DNA of 64,000 bases, from positions 1-64,000 of the forward strand of contig WHVA01000424.1 of NCBI GenBank assembly GCA_015179125.1, in the 5' to 3' direction. This DNA is from Gautieria morchelliformis. Lineage: Eukaryota > Basidiomycota > Agaricomycetes > Gomphales > Gomphaceae. The position numbers were made by a program, and so were the translations under genes. Within the stretch, counting starts at the first letter, position 1; the number at the start of each line of letters is the position of its first letter. The notes beneath the pieces are model-generated. The model was given only the letters and a program-made list of their open reading frames with translations. It did no database searches and was not told the DNA's origin. Positions 1 to 9,827 of the stretch are shown here, one piece after another.

Positions 1-106
1 CAACGCATCCACAACTTAAACCCATTGCCGTTCCTTGCTGTACTTGTCAAAACTCACCTCCACAGGCAGTAAAATTTATTGCCATCGCACGTCTGACTGT
101 AATAAA

Positions 107-345
107 TGTAGAAATGGTGACGCAAGCAAAAGGCAAACTGTGTCACTCTGCGTCACCCTATTGTGACAAAGTTCCATTGTTCATTAGGAAAATAAATTTG
201 CGCAGTCCCAAAGTATCTTCATTGTTTTATCTCTCTATTGTTCTCTCTAGACTATAAAGTAGCTAGCTAGGATGTTTTCTTCCTCAGTCATTTGCATATG
301 AGCAAACACTGAGGTAAGACATTCATTACCAGTCTTGTGTTCTCT
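107..345 (+). repeat. Copia-type LTR fragment
   Basis: The stretch starts TGTAGAAATGG and follows, in the same order, the blocks of the Copia-1 LTR at 22062-22410 read on its minus strand: a tgtcac...ccctattgtgac block, a cattgttc block, an actataaagtag(c/g)tag block and an actgaggtaagacattc block. It is therefore a diverged relative of that LTR in the opposite orientation. The 3' end is not sharp and no target duplication was found. Positions 1-106 hold nothing recognisable. Confidence 0.6.
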
Positions 346-352
346 TACTTAT

Positions 353-1140
353 CTATATGCCTCGTTGTAGCAGAGGTATAGGATTGAAATTATCAGCCTG
401 GGCCTGCAACTGAGCTATAGCTGCAGAGCCTATAGGGACAGGAGGAGGAGGCGGTGATAACTCGGCCTGTCTCTGCCTAGCTTGACACACAGTAGGGCTG
501 CACACCTTGCTGTACAACAACCGCTGTATGGTGCCGTGTTACGGCCATGGCACCGGTACCGTCAAGGGTTTGTGTGCGCTGCTGACGGCACGGTATACGG
601 TATGGGTTGATGCCATATGATACTGTAAAAATACGGCCATGTATGGTGTGTATGGCATGCATTCGGAAAAACCCGAAAACCTTGTAGCCGAGCCCAAAAA
701 GGCATCGGCCGACGGGCACTACCACTGGTAGGCAGGCCATTTATGTGGCGCTCACACTCCCGTTCACCCCTGCTGACATTCTGCCATGCGCACACACACC
801 GTAGCGAGCGGCTGGGTGTGATATTATCAATATTAGTTTTGCCGCCAGTCGTGTGCAGTAAGGAAGCCGGTGAGTGATCTATGTTTAGGCCAAGCTATAA
901 TAGATCAGCCTATGGATCCGTCAACCATAATATGGACAGTACGGTACCCGTACCGTACCGACAGAGGGGGTGAGGTGTCGCTCATATGGATGGTATATGG
1001 TCTGCCATATCCATCAACTCGCCGTACATTATACGGCCGTAGCCATAATACGGATGGTGTGCAGCCCTAACACACAGGTGCAAGTGGCATATCAACTAAC
1101 TGTTCCTGTATGGCACGTATAGCATCCCTGGGACTTAGAT
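353..1140 (-). pseudogene. Proline-rich coding remnant split by the hAT MITE
   Basis: On the minus strand, 1140-1078 joined to 492-353, leaving out the MITE and one target copy, reads as about 66 codons ending in a TAG stop at 353-355. It includes a run of prolines and a Gln/Ala-rich tail. A CTAACAG acceptor-like sequence lies immediately upstream (1141-1147), as expected for a last exon. No domain is recognised. It may belong with the remnant at 2033-2263, which has similar Pro/Gln-rich composition. It could be a chance open frame. Confidence 0.3.
493..1069. mobile_element. hAT-type MITE, 577 bp
   Basis: The ends are perfect 14-bp terminal inverted repeats, TAGGGCTGCACACC and its complement. 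The element is flanked by perfect 8-bp direct repeats ACACACAG (485-492 and 1070-1077). An 8-bp duplication with a TAGGGnTG-type end is the signature of the hAT superfamily. There is no transposase ORF, so it is non-autonomous. The interior is rich in short CCGTA/TACGG motifs in both orientations, including a near-palindromic stretch around 940-960, which could serve as subterminal transposase-binding repeats (inference). Confidence 0.88.
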
Positions 1141-1143
1141 CTG

Positions 1144-2032
1144 TTAGAATAAATGGGATAGTTATCACACACTATTCTAAGGTCTAAAACAATGTCTAAC
1201 TGAGCTAACTACCTGGGAGAAATGATCCATGCACCAGTAACAGTGCCTGCCCTGGAAAGCAGGCACCTGGGCCCCGGTCAGAAGAATAAATTGCCATGGC
1301 ACTAATAGTGCCATACAGGGACATCGGACACGATGGAAATTACAGTATACAGTCCTATCTATGGACGTACTGAATAGCTACCTCAGGAGAGAGGTACAGA
1401 GATGGCAAATGCCTTGCCAAGGCTGCTGTAGGCACACAGCACAGGACACACAAGATTCTTTTCTATTCTATTCCCCTGACTAGCCCCACTGATTACGAAC
1501 TGTATTTGATGTTGAAAGGGGTTTTGTATGCTGCTACAAGGTCCCAGCTTAGATACTTGTCAGTAGGGCAAGTATCCCCATCATTGTTCCTGCCCCACAG
1601 CTGTATGCAGCCTGTGGAGCATTTCCTACATCAAAGGACATTATCCTGACCCATTCTATCACTATCTTGAACACTGGTAGTCACTACTATTTTATTATAA
1701 GTAGATACCATCAATGTATGAACAAAACATCCAGAACAATCCAGAAATTGCTGTTTCACCCCCTGAAGTCACTAGACTTGTTTGATAGCTACAGAGCTTA
1801 ATTCTTGATAGTTTTCTCTAATTCTTTGTTGAGAGTCTACTATAACTGGCTACACTATACTGTTCCAAAAGTGAACGCTTTGGGCCCTTTGTTCCTCTGT
1901 TATCATCTATTTCCCCCTCGACTCAGTCACCTGACCTACACCAAGCAGTGATGCGCTCGCTCCACAGAGCTTAGTCAGCTTGCGCATATACCATGCACAG
2001 GGGTGCACGAAGGATACCCACTCCCTGAGTCA
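1144..2032. other. Unassigned intergenic sequence
   Basis: No ORF, repeat boundary or RNA gene could be supported here on either strand. The stretch is of mixed composition with short T-rich patches. It lies between two minus-strand coding remnants and may be intronic or spacer sequence of a lost gene. Confidence 0.4.
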
Positions 2033-2263
2033 TCAGATATCTATTCTGATATATCTGATATTATTCCTAAAAAGATCAGGTGGAATGGCATTTGAAGGTC
2101 CAGCAACAGGAGGTCGTGCCATTGCATTGTCCTGAGGGAGGGGAAATGGCTGAGGAGGTGGAGGATCAGTATTTAGAAGACGTTCTTGAGCTGCAGCGAG
2201 AGCCCTATCATGACGCAAAGAAGGGAATGTCATCTGCTGCTCACGCAGCCGGGCATGCTCCTC
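2033..2263 (-). pseudogene. Pro/Gln-rich coding remnant cut by Gypsy-A
   Basis: The minus strand is open from the Gypsy-A boundary at 2263 down to about 2033. The frame begins with a charged Glu/Arg/Gln segment and passes through a short DPPPPQPFP proline run. The upstream part is missing because the Gypsy-A LTR begins at 2264. No family is recognised. Composition resembles the remnant at 353-1140, so both may be pieces of one host gene. Confidence 0.3.
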
Positions 2264-2600
2264 TGTAAATGACCCGTGTATCTACATGTACATTAGTTAT
2301 TACATAATCCCAGTGGGCCCCTTAGGGACCCACTGTATAGTTTATGCGTGGGAACCGGTCAGCGGTTCCCATCGCATCTTACTCTTACCTGTCACTATGT
2401 AGCATTCAGAATACCACTCATTGGTCAAGTTCTGTAGTGCCCTTGTGATACAAGGTCTTAAGATCGACATCCTTTACACCTTTTTGAACTATTATCCTGC
2501 GGTTGATCGCCACACAACCAACCGATAGTGGATTCGAAGCAATCTTGAAAAAGATCGCTGCGTCGATGACTAAACATCGTTGAGACCCTCCAGTAGACCT
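2264..2600 (+). repeat. Gypsy-A 5' LTR/leader region, copy 1
   Basis: Homology with copy 2 (complement of about 18260-18599) begins at TGTAAATRAC, a plausible LTR start because the sequences outside it are unrelated in the two copies. The block includes an 11-bp GGGCCCCTTAG-type palindrome around 2312-2330 and the shared GTGGGAACCG motif. The 3' LTR is lost in both copies, so the LTR/internal border cannot be placed; 2600 is a rough limit. Confidence 0.55.
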
Positions 2601-2619
2601 TCTACTGTCGGCTGCGAGC

Positions 2620-3485
2620 ATGATGATTCCACGCAGTCGAAGATGGACACGAGCGACGAGCTCGAGGTCCACGCCCCAGGCGCAGCCCAGCGACACGATG
2701 GCTGATGCTACCCTGGACCAAGATTCCAGGACGATAGAAGATGGAGAGATCGTAGATCTCACCGCCCTCGTCCCCTCAGTAGAGGACGAGGAAAACCCTG
2801 ACCACGTCTCGTCGAGTGTGGCCGAGGAAGAGACGACGCCGGGCAACGAGCCGGTGCCACCCCCCATTCCCCTCTGCCCAGAGACAAAGGAAAGGGCAGA
2901 GAAGTCTCGCCGTCGGCAGATGGTAGAGCAACAACGTCGAGGCGGGCACAAAGCCACGACTCAAACCGAAGCTCACGAAGTAGAGCGACGACGATCGTCC
3001 CTGAAGGGGGATGATGGCAAAAAAAACGAGCCCCAGACGATGGTCAGGACTCGGAATACTCGAGCTCCAATCGCAAGAGCTTGGGGCTCACGCCATTGAC
3101 CACGAGACGGCAGAGGCCCTGAACAAATAGGTGCAGGCTGCGCTGCACCGAAGCACGCTGACGTGCCATAAGCACGATCAGCTGGCATCGCAGCTTGACA
3201 ACGCCGCCACCGCCCTAATGGCAATCGGCAAGGAACTCCACCAGGTGGAGGAGGTCAGGCTGCAAGATGCAGCCACGCTGGAGGATGTCCAGAAAGCCCT
3301 CCACCCACGCAGGGAACGCGACGCAACTCGCCCGAGCTCGCGACAGTCCGCAGCCAACGAACGCCGTCGCGACGTGGAAGACCCGTGCCGAAAGGAGCGG
3401 GACAAGCAGCGAATGCCGCCACCAGCCGTCCCGGTCGAACAGGACGTAAGGTTCGGGAACGAACCTCAAGAACAACCGGCTGCCC
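2620..3485 (+). pseudogene. Gypsy-A gag N-terminal region, copy 1
   Basis: The codons from about 2698 (MADATLDQDS) encode an acidic, Ser/Pro/Glu-rich stretch followed, after 3131, by a helical Gln/Ala/Glu-rich segment likely to form a coiled coil. The same order is found in copy 2 at 16640-18210. Frameshifts near 3100 and the SINE-like insertion at 3486 break it. This is the N-terminal part of the Gag precursor upstream of the capsid-like domain; the exact start codon is uncertain. Confidence 0.55.
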
Positions 3486-4210
3486 AGGGGCCGCGGGAGC
3501 TTAGTGGTAAGCCCGCCCTGGGGGCTGAGCGTATAAGCTAAGGCTGAGCGTTCAATCCTGGCCCCTCCGGAGATAACACCCTAGACACTCTGGAAAAATT
3601 TCTGCCACACCGATTGCCAATAACATCTGATTGCCTGCCCCAAATATGAATGGTGGTATACTCAACTATCCCTTCCAATTCAGAACCGACCCTTTAGGAA
3701 CATGATGACACCTACTCCAATTATCTAATCCATCCAACCAACGCATTGGAGTACAGGGTACCCATACTATCATGATTTGTCACACCGACAGCCGGAGGCT
3801 GGGCCGAAACATCAGCAGTAGACTGCAGCTGCTGCCACTCATTGGGGTGCGGGAAAGGTGTCAAGGTGGTGTCGCAGCTGAGGGGTACAAACTGGAAAGT
3901 ACACATGGGTATTACATGCCCAAATAAGCCGTGGAAGGTCGATTACTATGCGGTTTACGGGTTGGACTGTTTGGCTTTAAAGGGGTGCTGAGGGGAGTAT
4001 TGGCATTTCGGAGGCATGATTATTATCCACACCCTGCCTACAATAGGCATGGACAAGCTCGGGGCCTTTCCCTAAGAGCTCAAGCAGAGATAGAGAACGA
4101 AAGGCGAGAAGGAGAAGACATAAGATAGAAAGCTGTATTTACCGTCTTACATAGGGCCTTGCCCCAAAAGACGTAAAGCATGGATTAAAAAAATAAATAA
4201 AAAATAAAAA
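3486..4210 (+). mobile_element. tRNA-headed SINE-like retroposon, 725 bp
   Basis: The head begins GGGGCCGCGGGAGCTTAG and contains an A-box-like GAGCTTAGTGGTAAGC and a B-box-like CGTTCAATCC about 45 bp downstream, closing with TGGCCCCT, which can pair with the 5' GGGGCC. The body (about 3575-4180) has no ORF I recognise. The 3' end is A-rich, ttaaaaaaataaataaaa and on to 4210. An 11-bp direct repeat ACCGGCTGCCC flanks it (3475-3485 and 4211-4221), and copy 2 of Gypsy-A has the empty site. A tRNA-like promoter, A-rich tail and long target duplication are the hallmarks of a SINE mobilised by a LINE-type enzyme. Confidence 0.82.
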
Positions 4211-4221
4211 ACCGGCTGCCC

Positions 4222-6941
4222 CAACGGACAGCTGTAAAACGATCCAACAGATCATTATGGATCAGGTCGCCTCGGAGCCTGACTCTGAAATGACGACCGA
4301 GAGCTTAGAGCTCAAAGTCGCACACTGGCAGCGTAAAGAAGCTGCAGCCGCGCGCCGCCACACACGGGCACTCGAGCTACTAGCGAAGAACGCTGAAGAG
4401 ACAGTGGCCCACAGCCACACCACTCAGCTGCCTGACGAGCAGCTCACACAAGCCGTACAAGACGCACGGCAGGCGCACGCAGCCTACAACAGCAGGCTGC
4501 GGATCCGCAACGTGGTGTCATGACGCGTTTATCTCTCATACTCAGAAGCTCAGTTTTCCTACTTTCACCCCACCTTCGCGTTCGTTCCGACCACCATTGT
4601 TATGTTCGGCAACCAACTCTCGCTGTTCGCGCCAACTACCACAGCCGTGTAGTCAGAATGCACGATCGACGTCCTGGGGCTGACTCGGCAGTCATCACTG
4701 GGCCTACCACCTCCTCTGCTCGACCCTCTTCCAATGGTGTTCAAATTAGTTGAGTTGCCATGACCTGTGCATTTCCTGCACCTTGGTATCCCCATTTTCC
4801 CTTTCGCTACTCCTCTTCAGTGTTCACTCGGTTTCGCCCTCCACCTCGACCTCTCCTCCCCTATGTCACCTCTTTTCGCCCTTCTTTGCACTTCGCCGAA
4901 CGGATATTCGCTGCTCGCATCATTCGCCAGCAGGCACACCATCAAAAACACAATCAATACCATTCACCCGGCATAACGGTTCATCATTAACCCCATCGTC
5001 TTCTTAATCCAACCCCATTGGGTGTTCGTATGGTCAAAGCATGTTCGCAGGACATCCCCTCCATAGGCCATGCCGAATCAACCCAGTAGACCAAGAGTCC
5101 ATGCAGGGTAGCATGTATGCGGGTCCCAAGACATGGTTTTGTCCATAAATGCCTTTGCCACCTTTACCCTCTGTCGTTTCATGTTCTCCCCCTTCTCACA
5201 TTCTATTGTATGTTTATTTCATCTATGCTGTATCATGGCTGCGCACCCCTATCCAACCCTGACTTGTGACGGCCTCTTTCCTATTCGCTGATACCTTACG
5301 AGCATTCAATATAAGTAGTTTACATTCGCATGTATATTCCCCAGTTCAATTATCATACGTCGTCCATCTTGTGCAAACTTGACCTCGCTGTGATCATCGT
5401 CTTGAGCCTCTCCTTGAAGATTTCTATCTTCGACCAGCCAAGGACTTAGGCATCACTGGTGAGTTCTCATACTTCATCTTCGTTACCTTAGCCTTCGAGC
5501 TACTTTCTGTGCTGTTGGCGAAGGGCTCCGAAGGAGCACCTTCGCCAGCGAAGGGACTGTCGAAACTTAGACAGCCCTTCCGCAATATCTTGCACGTTGC
5601 ATCGTCAAGTGCTGCGAGCTGTTTCGCTACGACTGTAGACAGGGCAAGCCCCATTCGGGCAACCCCTTTGTTTCGTGAACATTCATCGGTTCACTTATTC
5701 GCCGAACGGCATACTTATTCGCACAAGTTATTCGGGCATTCGTTGTGTTCACTAATACACGATATTAACGCCTAAAAACCAATCTTGACACGCGGGACTG
5801 ACCGGGGACACCAGGCACAAAATGCCCCCGGAACCGAGAGCACAAAATGCTCCCAATCCCGAGCCCGATCCGGGCCCGGGGCCCGTCAGGGCATATAACA
5901 GCCTGCCCCGCATGGCATCACAACTGCATGAGCGATCCATGGCCCCAACGGAAGGCCAGGGAATCCCTGACCAGGCCGACGTCGTACCAATGGAGCCGTA
6001 CGACGGGATCACACGGATGATCTGCCTGGTGTTAGCAGACGCCGCGGACACAGACCCGGAGAAGTCTGTGCTAGCGAAAGCTGGCATAAAATTGGCTCAT
6101 CCAGAGCCATATGCCGGGGGATCTGACCTCGAAGATCATGGCAGCCATCCTACGATGGCTGAAAATGAATTGCCTCCTAGGGCCAACCAGCATCGACATG
6201 CAGATCGGCTATGTGGGCACTCGCCTCACCGGCGAAGCCCAGGAGTGGTTCCTTCGAAACATTGAACACTTCGATCGCCAGGTCCGCAGCTGGACGCTGG
6301 AAACCGTGATGCAAGGCCTTCACAAAAGGTTCCTGCACACACTGACGTACCATCATGCATCGAATCAATTCGACACGGTCATGCAGGGCATGAAAACCGT
6401 TCAGGAGATGCTGAACGAGCTCACAAAATATGCGGCACGTATGATACAGCCGCCAGAGGATTACACGTTCCGGAGACGGTTCGTATCAGCGCTGCGTGAA
6501 ACGCTGCACAACGAGGTCCTCAAAAAGGGCTATAATGCTGAGGGCAGGTCAATAGAGCAACTCTTCAAGACGGCCCGGATGATCGAGGAGGCATCCCGAT
6601 ACAACATGGAGATGCGCCGCGCAGAAAGCGCAGCAGCAATGGCAAACGTTGCCCAGCTCACAGGGAGCAAGCCGTTGACACAAACGGGCCTGACCAGGCC
6701 CAGCCTGTTCGCAAGAAGCGGAACAGGACAACGGCTACCGCCCTCATGCCCAGCACAGGCTGGACGCCTGCCTGAAGCTAAACAGCCTCAAGCATCAGGG
6801 TCGTCCCCACGACCTGCCCCACGAGAACGTTGGGCCGGCCTAACGACAGGCTCAGCGGTAGCCAAAGCAACACCACGTGCTTTGAATGTGGCCAACCTGG
6901 CCACAAGAAGGCAGAGTGCCCCTGGCTTAGGTCCAGTATAA
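4222..6941 (+). pseudogene. Gypsy-A gag capsid region, copy 1 (interrupted)
   Basis: The parts 4222-4510 and 5796-6941 form one gag reading region separated by the solo LTR at 4516-5790. The capsid part (from about 6111) contains the Retrotrans_gag-like pattern with WFLRN, LHKRFLHTLTYHH, ELTKYAARMIQPPEDY and FVSALRETLHNEV. Compared with copy 2, about 17 bp encoding the EEFEIFV region are deleted near 6128, which shifts the frame. The zinc knuckle follows in another frame at about 6890-6930 (CFECGQPGHKKAEC). Confidence 0.75.
4516..5790 (+). repeat. Solo long LTR (TGTCATGAC family, 1275 bp)
   Basis: It starts TGTCATGACGCG and ends CCAATCTTGACA. It is flanked by CGTGG (4511-4515) and CGCGG (5791-5795); the uninterrupted site in copy 2 reads ...caacgcggg, so the left copy has suffered a C-to-T change at a CpG. 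A strong hairpin, GGCGAAGG...CCTTCGCC with an inner GCTCC/GGAGC stem, sits at 5517-5546. No coding sequence is present. It is the longest of seven copies in the window and defines the 'long' subfamily. Confidence 0.9.
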
Positions 6942-7258
6942 GGACAGCAGCCGTCAAGCACGACGATGAGGCCGAGGATCTGGAGACGGATCTCGGTCAA
7001 AATTCTCTTCCACAGATTGATGAAGAGGGGGAGGGTGATCCCCAACCCAACAACACTCCGGACAACAGAGATGCGCCCACTGAAGAGTGGGACCCAGAGC
7101 CATCCCAATACTATGAATGGGACGAAGAGGTGGAAGACACCACCTACAGGTCCAGCGCAATCAGATTCGCGCTGGAGGACGAAACCGCCATGAAGATCAT
7201 GGCGGCACACATGTCGGTCATGCCAGACAAGGCGGCCGAGCCGGTGTATCACCACTGA
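6830..7258 (+). CDS. Gypsy-A zinc knuckle/nucleocapsid segment, copy 1
   Basis: A CCHC zinc knuckle (CFECGQPGHKKAEC, about 6890-6930) is followed by a long acidic tail rich in Asp, Glu and Pro. Copy 2 has the same acidic tail on the minus strand at 14884-15234. In chromoviruses this is the nucleocapsid end of Gag, binding element RNA. The frame is open but is offset from the capsid frame upstream, so the product is not continuous here. Confidence 0.65.
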   Translation: MGRPNDRLSGSQSNTTCFECGQPGHKKAECPWLRSSIRTAAVKHDDEAEDLETDLGQNSLPQIDEEGEGDPQPNNTPDNRDAPTEEWDPEPSQYYEWDEEVEDTTYRSSAIRFALEDETAMKIMAAHMSVMPDKAAEPVYHH

Positions 7259-7289
7259 AGCAAACACAGGACGCACCCAACGCGGCCAC

Positions 7290-7792
7290 GCAGTGAGAAC
7301 CGTACCCTATCGGGGTACTGGGAGATAAACGATGTAAAAGCCCACTGCCTGCTAGATAGCGGCAGCGAAAGGGTACTGCTATCCCCCGAATTCACGCGAG
7401 CTACAGGGAGGAAGACATTCTCCCTGGAGCAACCAATCACGCTGCAGCTAGCCTGCATAGGCAGCTGCTCCATGATCAACTATGGAATGAACATGACCAT
7501 CAAGTTTGGTTGTGAGACATACGACGAATGTTTCGATGTAGCGAACGTCGAATATTACGACGCGATCTTAGGGACACCGTTCCTAAGGAGATTCGGCATA
7601 ACCCTGGACTTCTCGAGCCCAGGGATGATCCGCGAGGGGAACGAAGTGATCCCCACGGGCAAGGTCTCATTCGACAACAATGAATCAACGAACGAGGACA
7701 AAGGGCCACGGGTGAGCAGGATCACCCGGCACCGAAGCCTAACCTGGCTCATTGAAGCCAGGAGGACGAGTCGTGGGACGACTTGTCCTTGA
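7290..7792 (+). pseudogene. Gypsy-A aspartic protease region, copy 1
   Basis: A retropepsin-like segment with the catalytic triplet in LLDSGSE (about 7350-7372), then VLLSPEF, and later YYDAILGTPFLRRFGITLDF, the usual D(A/T)ILG flap-to-C-terminal block. A frame change lies between the active site and the block that starts at 7472. Copy 2 carries the equivalent at 14446-14890 with a small in-frame deletion before YYDAILG. This enzyme would process the Gag-Pol precursor. Confidence 0.7.
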
Positions 7793-7999
7793 ACTCACCC
7801 TACAGCCATAGGGAGAGGCGCTATCACCTAACGGTGAAAGCAATGGCAAAGAGGAAAGCGCGCCCACGCGCCGCGGGACCTAATAGACGCCAACAGCGCC
7901 TAATGGCTTCTAAGCCAACCACCACCATCATCCTGAGGATGATGACCTTCCTCGCCTCCGCGAGGAATGGATGGAACGAATCACTGACTTAGTCAGTGG

Positions 8000-8487
8000 T
8001 GTTAGCAACTAGGGGCTATGGCAGGGAAGGTTCGGTAGAGTTCTTAGAAAGCTAGAATCAAATGTACTCTCTCAGTGAATTTATTGTCACTGATATATTA
8101 ATACAATACCTAGAATCAAATGTACTACATGATTTTCAGTCAACATGCTATGTAAATATGAAAGATACTACTCGCCTCTCTCAGTGAATTTATTGTCACT
8201 GAGAGAGGAGTACAATCCTGTCTCAGAAGGCATATACATGCACCCGGCCCTTCAGCGCCCAAGGGCTCACGCGTCGAAGTCATTTCAAACTCCGCTGGGT
8301 GCAGCCGCCTGTGAAAATAGGAATAACAGAATGAAATGGAGAGGTAGAGAGTGACTGGAAAATTTCGAAAATAAGCAGAGAAGTGAATGCATGATACAAG
8401 AACAATATGAGAAAGAATTGGAACACCACACAATAAATCGAACATATTATGCTTGATTTTGGTGCAGGAGCATAAATGCACCCAACA
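8000..8487 (-). mobile_element. 0.5-kb LTR-like element, 488 bp
   Basis: On the minus strand the element starts TGTTGGGTGCATTTATGC and ends GCTAACA. It is flanked by perfect AGTGG repeats (7995-7999 and 8488-8492) in the middle of Gypsy-A RT, and copy 2 has the empty site. Copies at 19668-20171 and 27072-27569 share the ends and a 12-bp hairpin stem CTCTCTCAGTGA/TCACTGAGAGAG (here about 8177-8208). TG...CA ends with 5-bp duplications fit a solo LTR or a terminal-repeat miniature; no ORF was found. Confidence 0.85.
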
Positions 8488-8731
8488 AGTGGAATTGCAT
8501 TAGAACTCCTGCCACTATGGGAGATCAACCATGAGATCAACCTCATCGATCCCAACAAGCACATGCGGTATCAACTACCAAAATGCCCCAAACACTTCCG
8601 GGAGGAACTGTCGGCTAAGATAGAACGATACACCACTGCAAAGTGGTGGATTCCGGCAGTCGCGCAGCAGGCAGTGCCCATGCTGTGTGTGCCAAAAAAG
8701 AACGGTACATTGAGAACCGTCTTTGATCTGT

Positions 8732-8932
8732 TGTAAGACAGCTACACTGTCTAGTTGCGGATAAGGAGAGATCGGACATGCCCACAAGCACCCACAAGTG
8801 CGAACTTTATTGTTCTTCTGCCATTGTTCTCTCGTCATTGTTCTAGTTATACTACATAAATAGCTAGTGATGTCGGGTAGGTAGAGAAGACGGGGACCCC
8901 ACTCTTGACAGAGGACAACTATGTACCTCACA
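8732..8932. mobile_element. 201-bp LTR-like insertion
   Basis: The reverse transcriptase frame is broken after GATCTGT by 201 bp starting TGTAAGACAGC and ending CCTCACA; CTGT occurs on both sides (8728-8731 and 8933-8936). Copy 2 reads straight through as ...GATCTGCGCCAGCAG. The interior has a ttgttctagttatactacataaatagctag-like segment resembling the promoter-proximal part of the Copia LTRs in this window, so it is probably a small solo Copia-type LTR. The duplication is only 4 bp, or 5 bp with a lost base. Confidence 0.7.
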
Positions 8933-9827
8933 CTGTACCAGCAGAACGAAAACACGGTGAAGGACATCACGCCCTTCCCAGATCAAGATATCATTTGCAG
9001 CGACATGGCTCGCTGTCGATATCGAACAAAACTCGATATGTCAGAAGCATACAAGCAGATCCGGATCCATCCAGATCACGTAGCAAAGACTGCCTTTGCC
9101 ATGATCCTTGGCACCTTCAGGAGCCAGGTGATACAGATGGGGGACTGTAACGCCCCATCAAAATTCCAACGGCTGATGACAGCCATTTTCCGCGACTGCA
9201 TAGGTCGCTTGGTCCATGTATACATGGATGACATCTTCATATTCTTGCTCTCAATACAAGAGCATGAAGAGCACCTCTACATCGTCTTTGACAGACTGAG
9301 GAAGAATCACCTCTTTCTGAGCAAGAAAAAGGTGGACCTCTATTCCATCCGAATGGAGTGTCTCGGCCATATTATCGATGGCCGAGGGGTACATGCCAAT
9401 GAGGACAAGATGCAACGCATCCGCGAGTGGTGCAGGCCACAGATGTTCAACGACGTCCAGCGTTTCCTCGGGCTGGTACAGTATCTGGCACACTACATGC
9501 CAGATGTTAGCACATATACCACCCCGCTATCGGGCTGTGCGCGTAATAACTGTCCATTCGAATGGATGCCACTACTCGACAAATGCTGGCAAAGCATTAA
9601 GGCGATGGCCTGTAAGGCCCCGATCCTACTTCCAGTGGATGCAAGGTGCCCCAAGCCGATCTGGGTGATCACCGACGGGTCGAAAGCCGGCGTCGGTGTG
9701 GTCTACGGCCAAGGTCCTGACTGGAAAACCTGTCGACCTTCCGGCTTCTTGTCAAAGAAGTTCAGCGTTGCTCAGCAACACTACCGGACTCACAAGCACG
9801 AGACGATCGCGGTGCTCCAGGCTCTCA

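Noticed and set aside
3486..3575. A tRNA gene at the head of the SINE-like element
   Set aside because: Arms pair imperfectly and the sequence continues into a 600-bp body with an A-rich tail and target duplication.
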